Shown: positions 27,501 to 36,792, counted from the stretch's first letter. The stretch is 64,000 bases of DNA from Marinobacter mobilis (GCF_900106945.1 NZ_FNNE01000007.1:62001-126000), one strand, 5' to 3'. Notes: a model not told the origin generated them from the letters alone. Made by a program: numbers and translations.

Positions 27501-29219
27501 ATGTATCAAGCCGGCTGGAGCAAACGCCAGTTGCCCCTCAAGCCCCAGGGTTATGCCATGCACGGCTATGGCCAGTGGCATCACCGGGCCCACGCTACCC
27601 GACTGCCACTGATGTGCCGAGCGATTGTTCTCCATGACAGCCACCAGCAACACCTGATGTTCTGTTGTCTTGACCTTGGCTATATCACCCATGCCATCAG
27701 GGAGGGTATCTGTGAGCGCCTCGGCGCATCGCTCGGCAGGGACTTTAACGCCGAGCAATTGGTCCTCACCTGCACCCACACCCATTCCGGACCCGGCGGA
27801 TGCAGCCAGGACGGTCTCTATAATCTGGTCACCCCGGGCTATGTACCGGAATACGTGGAAGCCATTGTCGATACTGCCTCGCAGACCATCCTCGACGCCT
27901 GGGCATCCACGGAGCCCACCGATGTCTCGCTGTCCGTTGTTCGCTTCGACAATGACACCCCGGTGGCCTGGAATCGTTCCCTGATCGCCTACAACCAAAA
28001 TCCGGAAGTAACGCCGCTGGATAACCACCACACTCACCTGGCGCTGGACCGCTCCATGCCCGTCCTGGCTTTCAGGCGCCAAGGCCAGACCCAGGCGCTG
28101 GTATCGCTGTTTGGAGTCCATGCCACCTGCGTTGGCAGCGGTCAAAAGGCCTTTGACGGCGACAACAAGGGCTATGCCGCCCGCCATGCGGAACAGCAGC
28201 TGGAAGCGGATGGCAGCCGCAATCCGGTGGCGATTTTTGCCCAGGGGACCGCGGGCGATGTTTCGCCTCATTACCATGGCCCCGGTCAGAAACGCCGACG
28301 CAAGGCCATCCATGGCGAAGCCGAGTATCAGTACGCCTGCCGCAATGGCGAGTTCCAGAGTACTCTGGCACTCAGCGCCCTCGAGGCAGTGGGTACCGCG
28401 ATTGCACCGCACCGGCTGGAAGCCCTGCTCAGCTACCTTCACCTGCCAGGTCGCAAGGCGGACCCGGCGTATGCCGATGGAAACGGCGAGGCCTACACCA
28501 GCGAGCCCTGCCATGGCGTCCCGTTCTTTACCGGCACGCCGGTCGACGGCCCAGGCATGCCCGGGATACTGGCGGGGCCCGCAGCCTGGCGGGCGCGAAG
28601 GTTACGACGTAAACGCCTGATTAACGTCAATGATCCCGGCTACCGGGACTATCAGCGTCTCTACCTGGCACAGGGCGCCAAGGACATACTGCTGGAGGCA
28701 GGCCGCAAGCAGGTGCTGGGCTATCCGCTGGCGCGCTTGCCTTTGCCGGATTTTGCCGATCCGCTGGTTGCAGAGATGAAACGCCAGGCCCGCCTCGGCG
28801 CCCTCAACCAAAGCGATCTGGTACCCTCCGTGCTGCCCTTGCAGATTGTGACGATTGGCCAGATGGCGCTGGTCTGCTGCCCGGGTGAATTCACGACCGT
28901 TGCCGGCCAGCGGGTACGGGACACCGTGGTGGCCCAGCTGACCGGATCGGGCATTGAGCAGGTTCTGCTCATGAGCTACTGCAACGACTACATGGGCTAT
29001 GTCACAACCCGGGAAGAATACCAGCAGCAATGCTACGAAGGAGGTCACACGCTATATGGCCAGTGGACTCTGGCGGTGTTCCAGACCGGCTTCGCCGAAC
29101 TGGCCAGACAACTGAGGCTGCCGCTGGAACAACGCAGTTACGACCGCGATACGCGTCCTCAGCCGGCACCGCCAACGGAGCTTACCCTGCGCTGCAATAT
29201 CAAGCCGCCCGGGGCCTGA
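27501..29219 (+). CDS. Neutral/alkaline ceramidase-like protein without signal peptide
   Basis: The 572-residue protein resembles the N-terminal catalytic domain of neutral/alkaline non-lysosomal ceramidases. Shared features include the opening AGWSKRQLPLKP with HGYG, the metal-binding TCTHTHSGPGG, and AQGTAGDVSPHYHG, where the serine is the expected nucleophile position. Ceramidases cleave the amide of ceramide, but family members without the C-terminal immunoglobulin-like domain are of unknown substrate. No signal peptide is present, so a cytoplasmic role is likelier than secretion. It stands alone between the chemoreceptor and ilvG; GAGG precedes the ATG. Confidence 0.82.
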   Translation: MYQAGWSKRQLPLKPQGYAMHGYGQWHHRAHATRLPLMCRAIVLHDSHQQHLMFCCLDLGYITHAIREGICERLGASLGRDFNAEQLVLTCTHTHSGPGGCSQDGLYNLVTPGYVPEYVEAIVDTASQTILDAWASTEPTDVSLSVVRFDNDTPVAWNRSLIAYNQNPEVTPLDNHHTHLALDRSMPVLAFRRQGQTQALVSLFGVHATCVGSGQKAFDGDNKGYAARHAEQQLEADGSRNPVAIFAQGTAGDVSPHYHGPGQKRRRKAIHGEAEYQYACRNGEFQSTLALSALEAVGTAIAPHRLEALLSYLHLPGRKADPAYADGNGEAYTSEPCHGVPFFTGTPVDGPGMPGILAGPAAWRARRLRRKRLINVNDPGYRDYQRLYLAQGAKDILLEAGRKQVLGYPLARLPLPDFADPLVAEMKRQARLGALNQSDLVPSVLPLQIVTIGQMALVCCPGEFTTVAGQRVRDTVVAQLTGSGIEQVLLMSYCNDYMGYVTTREEYQQQCYEGGHTLYGQWTLAVFQTGFAELARQLRLPLEQRSYDRDTRPQPAPPTELTLRCNIKPPGA

Positions 29220-29276
29220 ACCGCGATCCACGGTCCCGCTGATTCCAATCAAAAAATGATATTTAGAAAAAAAGGC

Positions 29277-29306
29277 TTGAAATCAGGTAAATGCGTAGGT
29301 TAGATT
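29277..29306 (+). promoter_or_regulatory. Possible ilvGM promoter
   Basis: TTGAAA (29277-29282) as a -35 and TAGATT (29301-29306) as a -10, 18 bp apart, lie about 45 bp before the leader peptide. The -10 is weak (four of six). The position fits transcription of the attenuator leader. Confidence 0.4.
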
Positions 29307-29351
29307 TTATCCACTTGTTATCGAACTCAATCGTGTGAAGAACAGCAAAGA

Positions 29352-29444
29352 ATGAACTTCAACGCCGTCATCGTCCTAGTCAAGCTTGTCCTGGTGGTCG
29401 TGGTACCAACCGGGGGCTTTTACGTGGACGAGCGGATGAGATAG
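29352..29444 (+). CDS. ilv leader peptide (attenuation control)
   Basis: A 30-codon frame reads MNFNAVIVLVKLVLVVVVPT then GGFYVDERMR. Twelve of the first 18 residues are Val, Leu or Ile (seven or more Val, including four in a row), the pattern of branched-chain amino acid leader peptides. Ribosome stalling on these codons would control the terminator downstream. Its own sequence at 29410-29420 is identical to the 3' arm of the terminator, so it can pair with the terminator's 5' arm. GAACAGCAAAG provides only a weak ribosome site. Confidence 0.9.
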   Translation: MNFNAVIVLVKLVLVVVVPTGGFYVDERMR

Positions 29445-29506
29445 CGACAACATCCAGAACGAACACCAAAGCCCCCGGCACCGCAAGGTACCGGGGGCTT
29501 TTTTTT
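29410..29506 (+). promoter_or_regulatory. ilvGM transcriptional attenuator (antiterminator/terminator)
   Basis: Three segments form alternative stems: A, CCGGGGGCTTT at 29410-29420 (within the leader peptide); B, AAAGCCCCCGG at 29468-29478; C, CCGGGGGCTTT at 29491-29501, followed by a T run to 29506. B-C is a strong intrinsic terminator with an 11-bp stem and a 12-base loop. A-B is an equally perfect antiterminator. A ribosome stalled at the Val/Leu codons before A would leave A free to pair with B, allowing read-through into ilvG. Confidence 0.9.
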
Positions 29507-29539
29507 GTGGCCAGAACATCAGCAAAGCATCAAGGAAAC

Positions 29540-31282
29540 ATGACCATGAACGGCGCTCAGCACATACTTCAGGCGTTTAACCGCCACCAGATCGAAACGG
29601 TTTTCGGCTACCCGGGCGGCTGCATCATGCCGCTGTATGACGCCCTGGTGGATGCGGAGAACGTCGAGCACGTGCTGTGCCGTCATGAACAGGGCTGCGC
29701 CCTTGCCGCCGATGGCTTTGCCCGGGCCAGCGGCCGCCTTGGGGTTTGTATCGCCACTTCAGGCCCCGGCGCCACCAACCTGATCACCGGCGTTGCCAAC
29801 GCACACCGGGATTCCGTTCCGATGCTGGTTATCACCGGGCAGGTCCCTTCCGCCCTGATCGGCACTGATGCCTTCCAGGAAACCGATGTTCTCGGCATGG
29901 CGCTGGGAATCGTCAAGCACAGCTATCTGGTGACTGATGCCGCGGAGCTGCCCGCCATCATGGAAGAGGCCATCGCCCTCGCCCAGAGCGGGCGCCCAGG
30001 CCCGGTATGGGTCGACATTCCCAAGGACATTCTGTTGACGGACGTTAGTCCTGCAGCCATTACCCCGGCACCAACGGCCACAACTGCTCCCGCAGACATC
30101 AGCGACGCCCTGGCCCTGCTCAGCAAAGCCCAGCGCCCCCTGCTCTACAGTGGTGGAGGGGTCAGCCTGGCCGGTGCCGAAGAGAGTTTCCGCAATTTTG
30201 CCGGTCAATCCGGTATCCCCGGCGTGGTCACGTTAAAGGGTATTGGCAACCACGATCGCCAGGATCCGTTTTACCTTGGCATGTTGGGAATGCACGGCTC
30301 CCGCGCTGCCAATCTCGCGGTGGAGGCCTGTGATTTGCTGTTGGTGATCGGTGCCCGTCTTGACGACCGCGCCACCGGCAAGCTGGACGGATTCGCGCCC
30401 AATGCCCGGGTGATCCACATCGACGCTGATGCCGCCGAATTCCATAAGCTGCGCAAAGCCGACATCGCCATGGGGGGCGACCTGAGCCGCCTGATGGCTC
30501 AGTTTGCCACGGCCATCAACGCCGCACCGCTGGCCATTGACGACTGGCAACAGCAGTGCAGGAACTGGTGCGCCACCAAAGGCTTTCAGGCCGCCGATAA
30601 TGACGAACCCGAAGCGCCGATCAGTGGGCCTTCCTTTGTTCGCCAACTGTCCCGTATTACCTCGGACGACACCGTAATCGCCTGTGATGTTGGCCAGCAC
30701 CAGATGTGGGTAGCCCAGCACTACCGTTTCAACCATCCCCGCCACCATCTCACCAGCGGCGGTCTGGGCACCATGGGCTTTGGGATGCCGGCCGCCATCG
30801 GCGCCCAGTTCGCCTGCCCAGGCAAGACCGTGATCAATGTCAGCGGTGACGGCTCATTCATGATGAATGCCCAGGAGCTGGCCACCATCCGTCGCTACCG
30901 CCTGCCGGTCAAACTGATCGTTATGGATAACCAGTGTCTGGGCATGGTGCGCCAGCAGCAGGAGTTGTTCTATGACAACCGGGAAAGCCAGATCAACCTG
31001 GACGACAACCCGGATTTCGTTGCCATGGCCCGGGCCTTCGATATCCCGGCCATCAGCATCCAGCGCAGTGACCAGATTCGTCGCGGTATCGAGACTATCC
31101 TCGCGTACGACGGTCCGATGTTGCTGCACGTTGCCATCGCCCGCGAAGACAACGTGTGGCCTATCGTCAAACCCGGCGGCAGTAACCGCGACATGCTCGA
31201 TGAAAGCAGCCAGCGAACGCCGGGAATACGGCAACCGAACGGTGAAAACCCATCCACCAACGCCAAGGAGACAGCGGCATGA
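29540..31282 (+). CDS. ilvG: Acetolactate synthase large subunit (IlvG type)
   Basis: The 580-residue protein condenses pyruvate with itself or 2-ketobutyrate, the first common step of valine, leucine and isoleucine synthesis. It closely matches E. coli IlvG, starting MNGAQ. Visible features are the TPP-activating glutamate in LCRHEQGCALAADG, the GPGATNLITG segment, a central FAD-binding domain, and the TPP motif GDGSFMMN ending in MDNQ. Either ATG 29540 or 29546 can be the start; AAGGAA precedes both. ilvM follows with a four-base overlap. Expression is controlled by the attenuator upstream. Confidence 0.94.
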   Translation: MTMNGAQHILQAFNRHQIETVFGYPGGCIMPLYDALVDAENVEHVLCRHEQGCALAADGFARASGRLGVCIATSGPGATNLITGVANAHRDSVPMLVITGQVPSALIGTDAFQETDVLGMALGIVKHSYLVTDAAELPAIMEEAIALAQSGRPGPVWVDIPKDILLTDVSPAAITPAPTATTAPADISDALALLSKAQRPLLYSGGGVSLAGAEESFRNFAGQSGIPGVVTLKGIGNHDRQDPFYLGMLGMHGSRAANLAVEACDLLLVIGARLDDRATGKLDGFAPNARVIHIDADAAEFHKLRKADIAMGGDLSRLMAQFATAINAAPLAIDDWQQQCRNWCATKGFQAADNDEPEAPISGPSFVRQLSRITSDDTVIACDVGQHQMWVAQHYRFNHPRHHLTSGGLGTMGFGMPAAIGAQFACPGKTVINVSGDGSFMMNAQELATIRRYRLPVKLIVMDNQCLGMVRQQQELFYDNRESQINLDDNPDFVAMARAFDIPAISIQRSDQIRRGIETILAYDGPMLLHVAIAREDNVWPIVKPGGSNRDMLDESSQRTPGIRQPNGENPSTNAKETAA

Positions 31283-31548
31283 ACACGCCCCATCAGCACC
31301 ACATCCACTGTGAAATGAACCCGGAACCCGCCGCCATCGAACGGCTCTGCCAGGTCATTCGGGTACGGGGATTTCAGGTAACGGCGATGACCGCTGAGCT
31401 TCGAGGCAGTCGCTGGGAAATGACGTTTACCGTGGAAGGAACGCGGGCGGTGGCGATGCTGCAGTCACAGCTGGAAAAACTGCACACGGTAACGCAGGTG
31501 CGAACGGACGCAGAAACCGAGGCGGAACCGGCTCGGCGTCTGGCCTGA
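31279..31548 (+). CDS. ilvM: Acetolactate synthase small subunit, IlvM type
   Basis: The 89-residue protein is a single ACT domain with the IlvM pattern (PAAIERLCQVIRVRGFQV, then FTVEGTRAVAMLQSQLEKL). Small subunits stabilise the large subunit; IlvM forms are short and generally less feedback-sensitive than IlvN/IlvH. Its ATG overlaps the ilvG stop (ATGA), so translation is coupled. No ilvE, ilvD or ilvA follows, unlike the enterobacterial operon. Confidence 0.9.
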   Translation: MNTPHQHHIHCEMNPEPAAIERLCQVIRVRGFQVTAMTAELRGSRWEMTFTVEGTRAVAMLQSQLEKLHTVTQVRTDAETEAEPARRLA

Positions 31549-31596
31549 GCCGGGAGAGACGGTGGCCCGGAAAGGCCACCTCCCGGCATCAGCAGA

Positions 31597-33729
31597 TCAG
31601 TAGGTCCACTTGACGGTCAGGTCCGCACTGACCGGCTCGCCGTAGTAGCTCTGACTTCCCCCCCAGTAAAGGCTGGCCAGGTACTTCTCATCGGTCACGT
31701 TATAGAGGTTGAGCGTGGTGCTCCAGTTGTCGGTGAACTCGTAGTTGGCCATCAGATCAACCAGGGCGTAGCTGTCCTGTTTCACCTCTGCATTGCCAAC
31801 AGCGGCGCTGATTTCAGACTGCCAACGCACCAGTGCCCCCACCTTCAAACCGTAAAACGCGGGTACGTCGTAGGTGCCCTTCGCGCGTACCAGGTGTTCC
31901 GGGACAAACGTCCGGGCGGCGTTGTTGTCGGCGTCTTCGATGTCCACGTAGGTGTAACCCGCAGTCAACTGGATCCGGTCGCCGATGGCGCCGGTCGCTT
32001 CCAGTTCGATACCGTCGCTGGTGATGCCATCGGCCCCCTGGTAATAGTCTTCACCATTGGCATCCTTACCGGCCAGTTCCGCCAGGTTATCCTGTTCCGT
32101 ATGGAACAGCGCCACCGTGGTCTGCAGTTGGCGGTCGAGAAGCTCGCTCTTGAGCCCCAGCTCGTAGTTGACCCCGTCAATCGGGTCCAGGCGGTCCCCA
32201 GCAACATCCGTCTCTGTCTGGGGAGAGAAAATCTCGGTGTAACTGACGTAGACCGTATGCTGGTCATTGAGATCATAAAGCACACCGGCGTAAGGAGTTT
32301 CAACGGCATCGTAACTGGTGTCCTTACTGTTGCCATAGTTGGTGCCATGACTGTCCAGCCAGGTCATCCGCAGCCCCGTTATGGCACTCAAGCGGTCCGT
32401 GAGAGACCAGCGGGCGGCCGCATAGCTACTGATGTACTTATCGGTCCAGTCGCTACCATTTACAGCGGCATCAAACGCAGGCTCAGGGTAATGGCCTGTC
32501 CATTGCTCCAACGGTGGCAGCGGGGTGCCAATACCCTGGCCATAGTAGGAGATGTCATCCAGCTCAGAGTACGACCAGTTCCCGCCAACGACCAATTCGT
32601 GGGTGCGTCCCGCCAGGGAGAAAGGACCGGAGGCATACAGGTCGGCAATCCACTGCTCTTTCTCCAGGGTGTACAAACTCGGGTAGGCTGCCAGACCCAG
32701 TCCCGTGTTCCGGTCAGGCGTTCCGTACTGATAGAACAGTTTGGAATCGCTATCGATCTCAAGCCGGGTCACGCTCAGCTGGGCCTGCCAACCACCGGCC
32801 AGCTCCTGGGACAACGTCAGGAAGGAGTTGTGGTAGCGGCTGTTCCAGTACGCCCAGTCGGCAGAGGTGCTGGTGGAACGGGGGTAATCAGTTTGCGTGC
32901 CGTCGCTGTATAGCAGTGGCAAAGAACCCCACATCGGGCTGTCGGCGTCGGATGTCTGGGTGAAATGCCCCAGCGTCAGTAGCGTGGTATCGGTCACGTC
33001 TGCCTCGATCACGCCGTACAGCATCTGGCGGGTGGTTTCATAACGATCCAGGTAACTTTCACTTCCTTCACCACCAACCACCAGTCGGCCACGAACATGA
33101 CCGGACTCAGACAGGGCGCCAGACAGATCACCGACCAGTCGACCGTAGTCGTGGGAGCCGCCCGTGGCGGTAATGGACGCCTGGGTGCGCGCGGTCGGCC
33201 GCTTGCGAATGAAGTTGACCGTTGCGGAGGGATTGCCCACCCCGGACATCAGGCCATTGGCACCACGAAGGACCTCCACCCGGTCAAAGAAAGCGGTGTC
33301 GATCTTGCCCAACACATTACCGTACACCATGGGCAGGCCAACACCATCGTATTGGAAGTTGGTGATATCAAAGCCGCGGGCGGTGTAGTAGGTGCGGTCC
33401 GTTTCTGCCCGTTCCACGGTTACGCCAGTGGTGCTATCCAGCACTGAGTTAATGTCGTCCTGACCAAAGTCATCCATCTGCTGCCGTGTCGCCACAGATA
33501 CCGCTTGTGGCGTTTCCCGCGGCGCCAGATCCAGCTTGGTGGCCGTGCGGGTCGATCCTACCGTGTAGCTCCCGGTGGACTCGGAGGAAGGTTCACTTAG
33601 CTGGCCACTGACGTCAATTGCATCCAGAGAAATCACCTCTTCGGCCATCGACAATACCGGCAAGGTGACAAGAACAATCGCGCTCGCCAGACGGCTGCGG
33701 CGGAATACAGGGATCAGACGGTGGGACAT
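31597..33729 (-). CDS. TonB-dependent ferric-siderophore receptor
   Basis: The 710-residue outer-membrane protein has a signal peptide (cut near residue 29), an N-terminal plug (about residues 55-165, with TPQAVSVATRQQMDDF, YYTARGFDI and the end motif GVGNPSATVNFIRKRP) and a C-terminal 22-strand barrel ending in an aromatic residue (VKWTY). It has no STN signalling domain. It is of the FhuE/FpvA-like hydroxamate or catecholate class. I used the ATG at 33729; an earlier TTG adds 10 residues. A Fur box is 48-66 bp upstream. The import operon with FhuF lies 6 kb away and could supply the inner-membrane step. Confidence 0.93.
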   Translation of the reverse strand: MSHRLIPVFRRSRLASAIVLVTLPVLSMAEEVISLDAIDVSGQLSEPSSESTGSYTVGSTRTATKLDLAPRETPQAVSVATRQQMDDFGQDDINSVLDSTTGVTVERAETDRTYYTARGFDITNFQYDGVGLPMVYGNVLGKIDTAFFDRVEVLRGANGLMSGVGNPSATVNFIRKRPTARTQASITATGGSHDYGRLVGDLSGALSESGHVRGRLVVGGEGSESYLDRYETTRQMLYGVIEADVTDTTLLTLGHFTQTSDADSPMWGSLPLLYSDGTQTDYPRSTSTSADWAYWNSRYHNSFLTLSQELAGGWQAQLSVTRLEIDSDSKLFYQYGTPDRNTGLGLAAYPSLYTLEKEQWIADLYASGPFSLAGRTHELVVGGNWSYSELDDISYYGQGIGTPLPPLEQWTGHYPEPAFDAAVNGSDWTDKYISSYAAARWSLTDRLSAITGLRMTWLDSHGTNYGNSKDTSYDAVETPYAGVLYDLNDQHTVYVSYTEIFSPQTETDVAGDRLDPIDGVNYELGLKSELLDRQLQTTVALFHTEQDNLAELAGKDANGEDYYQGADGITSDGIELEATGAIGDRIQLTAGYTYVDIEDADNNAARTFVPEHLVRAKGTYDVPAFYGLKVGALVRWQSEISAAVGNAEVKQDSYALVDLMANYEFTDNWSTTLNLYNVTDEKYLASLYWGGSQSYYGEPVSADLTVKWTY

Positions 33730-33776
33730 AACAAACGGCGCTCCAGCTTGAATGAACAATCAATTTCGGCGCCAAT

Positions 33777-33795
33777 CGTAATGATAACGGTTTTT
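33777..33795. promoter_or_regulatory. Probable Fur box upstream of the TonB receptor
   Basis: TAATGATAA at 33779-33787 is the core of a site matching the 19-bp Fur consensus at about 12 positions. It lies 48-66 bp before the receptor ATG, consistent with iron repression. Confidence 0.6.
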
Positions 33796-33909
33796 ATTTG
33801 CAAATGGGGATTACAATTAATTTAACCAACTGCCCCACCACGGAACGGTCACCGCAGGTTGTGGTCACCCTTCCGGGCCCCATCAACCTGCGGTAAAACA
33901 GGGAATGTG

Positions 33910-34803
33910 TTACTGACTGTCTTCGAGGAACAAGCGCTGGATACTGGAAAAATCCAGGGTGCCGTTACCCTTTACGGCATGGAGAGAGAAGAGGTTACGG
34001 GCCAACGCCCCCATGGGAATCGCCGCCTGGTTCTTGATGGCATTATCGAATGCCAGCCCCAGATCCTTGTTCATCAGGTTAACCAGGAAGCCCCCTTCAT
34101 AATCCCGGGAAGCCGGCACTCCGTCCATAACCCCCGGCCAGGGGTTGTAGACATTCAGCGCCCAGTTGCCACCGGAACTCTGTTTCATGATCTCCGACAA
34201 GACCGCCGGATCCAGTCCGTTCTTTACCCCCAGCGCCAATGCCTCGCAGGTTCCGGACATCAGGATCGCCAACAGCATGTTGTTACAGATCTTCGCGACC
34301 TGTCCCGCACCATGGTCACCGGCATGGAAGATGTTCTTGCCCATACCGTCGAGGATCGGCCGGGCCCGTTCAAAGCCGGCATCATCACCCCCACATATGA
34401 AGGTAAGGGTTCCGGCCTTCGCCCCACCAACCCCGCCAGAGACTGGCGCATCGAGGAAGGTAATACCCTTTTCGGCCGCCACTGCAGCCACCTTGCGGGC
34501 CGTTTCCGGAGCGATGGTGGAAGAATCAATCACCAGAGTTTGCCGGGACAGGCTGTTCATCAAGCCGTCCTCCCCAAGGTAAACCGCCTCCACATGCTGC
34601 CCGGCCGGCAACATGGTAATCACACACTCCTTGTCAGCGGCTGCAACCTGGGCCGACGCTGCCGCGGCCGCACCCGCCTCAACCGCGTGATCCAGCGCCG
34701 CCTGCGACAGATCGAACACCGTCACTTCGTGACCCGCCTTCACCAGGTTGGCCGCCATCGGCCCGCCCATGTTTCCTAAGCCAATAAATCCTATCTTTGC
34801 CAT
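33910..34803 (-). CDS. mmsB: 3-hydroxyisobutyrate dehydrogenase
   Basis: The 297-residue NAD-dependent enzyme oxidises 3-hydroxyisobutyrate to methylmalonate semialdehyde in valine breakdown. It has the N-terminal Rossmann motif GFIGLGNMGGPMA, the substrate loop SGGVGGAK, and the catalytic lysine in GQVAKICNNMLL. ATG 34803 follows AAGGAG at a good distance. It is the last gene of the minus-strand mms operon, 58 bases after the hydrolase gene that makes its substrate; mmsA at the other end uses its product. Confidence 0.95.
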   Translation of the reverse strand: MAKIGFIGLGNMGGPMAANLVKAGHEVTVFDLSQAALDHAVEAGAAAAASAQVAAADKECVITMLPAGQHVEAVYLGEDGLMNSLSRQTLVIDSSTIAPETARKVAAVAAEKGITFLDAPVSGGVGGAKAGTLTFICGGDDAGFERARPILDGMGKNIFHAGDHGAGQVAKICNNMLLAILMSGTCEALALGVKNGLDPAVLSEIMKQSSGGNWALNVYNPWPGVMDGVPASRDYEGGFLVNLMNKDLGLAFDNAIKNQAAIPMGALARNLFSLHAVKGNGTLDFSSIQRLFLEDSQ

Positions 34804-34861
34804 GTTCCGATCTCCTTGTTCTTGTTTCGGTACATCCGGCGGGGGCCGACACCTCTTCCAC

Positions 34862-35941
34862 TCAGTGGAAGAAATCGTCAATCCACGCCGGATCAATATC
34901 GTTCAGCGACGAGTAGCGCCAGCGGGGTTGCTGATCCTTATCGATCAGCAACGCGCGGATACCCTCAGCGAATTCGCCCTTGCTCAGGCATTTCAGGGAC
35001 AGACCCAGCTCCAGCTCAAATACCTCAGACAGGCTCATCGTCCGCGCCAGCGTCAGATGCCGCCAGAACAGCATCTGCGCCGTGGGTGAGGCTCCGGCCA
35101 GGGCCCGGACGGCTTTCTGCAACCATTCGCTGTCGCCATCGACGCCTTTCAGCTGTACCACGAGCTGGTCCAGGCTATCGGCGTCCGTAAGCCGGTTAAT
35201 GGCATCAAAATTGTCTCGCACCGGGGAGTCCGGCCTGGACACTGCCGAATCCTGTTCAAACTGGCGCAACACCCGGTTGAGCACCACCGATGCGTCGGCT
35301 TGTTGCCAGTCCGCGTTCTGCAAGGCGGCAACCACCTCGGCCTTGCGTTCATGCCCGATGAAACGGTCCGCCAGGCCCAGGAAGATGGCATCTGCGGCGT
35401 TCATCCGGGCACCGGTCAGACCGAGGAACAGGCCGGTGCGACCGGGCATGCGGTTGAGGAACCAGCCCGCACCCACATCCGGATACAATCCGATACTGAC
35501 CTCAGGCATGGCGATCATTGAACGCTCGGTGACCACCCGATGACTTGCCCCGACCATAATGCCGAGCCCGCCGCCCATGACAATGCCATGGCCCCAGCAC
35601 ACCACCGGCTTGCCAAAGCTGTGGATCAGCTGGTCAAGTTCGTATTCCTCGGTGAAGAAGGCCTGCCCCAGCCCCGCCCTCTGACCGGCCGGTTGCGGCT
35701 CGATCATGTCGCGGTAGAGCGCAACGATGTCACCACCCGCACAGAACGCCTTGTCGCCCTCCGCGTCCAGCCACACTGCCAGCACCTTGTCGTCCTGCTG
35801 CCACTGACGCAGCTTTGGCGTCAGCAGGCGGATCATGTCCAGGGACAGCGCATTCAGCGATTTTGGGGCGTTAAGCCGGGCGACCGCTACACGGCCACCG
35901 GTGACCGCCCATTCCTCAAATACAACGGCGTTATTACTCAT
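34862..35941 (-). CDS. 3-hydroxyisobutyryl-CoA hydrolase (crotonase family)
   Basis: The 359-residue protein is in the HIBYL-CoA hydrolase branch of the crotonase superfamily. It has the oxyanion-hole motifs DKAFCAGGDI and GIVMGGGLGIM, the catalytic glutamate region AMPEVSIGLYPDVG, and the extended C-terminal domain that separates hydrolases (about 350-370 residues) from plain enoyl-CoA hydratases. It would release CoA from 3-hydroxyisobutyryl-CoA. ATG 35941 has GGAA upstream; a TTG four codons earlier is less likely. It lies between the hydratase and mmsB genes, matching the pathway order. Confidence 0.93.
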   Translation of the reverse strand: MSNNAVVFEEWAVTGGRVAVARLNAPKSLNALSLDMIRLLTPKLRQWQQDDKVLAVWLDAEGDKAFCAGGDIVALYRDMIEPQPAGQRAGLGQAFFTEEYELDQLIHSFGKPVVCWGHGIVMGGGLGIMVGASHRVVTERSMIAMPEVSIGLYPDVGAGWFLNRMPGRTGLFLGLTGARMNAADAIFLGLADRFIGHERKAEVVAALQNADWQQADASVVLNRVLRQFEQDSAVSRPDSPVRDNFDAINRLTDADSLDQLVVQLKGVDGDSEWLQKAVRALAGASPTAQMLFWRHLTLARTMSLSEVFELELGLSLKCLSKGEFAEGIRALLIDKDQQPRWRYSSLNDIDPAWIDDFFH

Positions 35942-35971
35942 AGAACGTTCCAATCAACGGTGTTTCCACCC

Positions 35972-36751
35972 TCATCGATTTTTCCAGTCGGGTGCCCGCT
36001 TTTCGAGGAAGGCATTCACCCCTTCGCGCTGGTCTTCCGTAGAGAACAGTTCAACAAACAGCTCTCGCTCCATTCGCCAGCCGTCCCGATGGCTACGGCC
36101 ATCACGGGCACTCATAACCAGCTGCTTACAACGGGCAATGGAAGACGGACTTTGCTGACAGGCCATTTCGGCCAGTTCCAGGGCCTTGGCAAACGACTCG
36201 CCCTTGCCCACCACCTCTTCCACCAGACCAATCTGCTGCGCCCGCTCCGCGGTAATCCGTTCACCACACAGAATCATCCGCTTGGCCCAGCCTTCACCCA
36301 CCAGCCAGGGCAGATTCTGGGTGCCGCCCGCACAGGGCAGGAGCCCTACCCGGGCTTCTGGCAGCGCCATCTGAGCCTGAGCTTCTGCCACCCGGATATC
36401 ACAGGCCAGAGCGCACTCCAGTCCCCCACCCATGGCGTAGCCGTTGACGGCAGCGATGGAGACCCCGCGGAAGTTACTGAGAGCGTCGAAGGCATTCCCG
36501 AACGCCTGTGCCATCACGGCCGCACGGCCGATGTCCCCATCAGCAAACGCGTTCAGGTCGGCACCGGCGGAGAAGAATTTCTCACCCTGCCCGGTGATCA
36601 CCAGGGCATAGATGTCCTTGTCGTCGTTGAGCTGGTTCACCGTATCCGCCAGCGCGCCAAGGGACTCTTCTGTCCAGGTATTGGCCGGCGGGTTATTGAT
36701 GGTGATGGTGGCAATGTGACCGCGCTTTTCCAGGTCGATCAATGCGCTCAT
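35972..36751 (-). CDS. Enoyl-CoA hydratase (methacrylyl-CoA hydration)
   Basis: The 259-residue crotonase has both catalytic glutamates in place (GGGLECALACD and ALPEARVGLLP) and an FSAGADL oxyanion-hole motif. In this operon it most likely hydrates methacrylyl-CoA to 3-hydroxyisobutyryl-CoA, between the acyl-CoA dehydrogenase and the hydrolase. Spacing to both neighbours is about 30-40 bases. Confidence 0.92.
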   Translation of the reverse strand: MSALIDLEKRGHIATITINNPPANTWTEESLGALADTVNQLNDDKDIYALVITGQGEKFFSAGADLNAFADGDIGRAAVMAQAFGNAFDALSNFRGVSIAAVNGYAMGGGLECALACDIRVAEAQAQMALPEARVGLLPCAGGTQNLPWLVGEGWAKRMILCGERITAERAQQIGLVEEVVGKGESFAKALELAEMACQQSPSSIARCKQLVMSARDGRSHRDGWRMERELFVELFSTEDQREGVNAFLEKRAPDWKNR

Positions 36752-36792
36752 GGTGGTTTCCTTCTGTCGTTATTCGTTGGTCTCAGGTCGGG

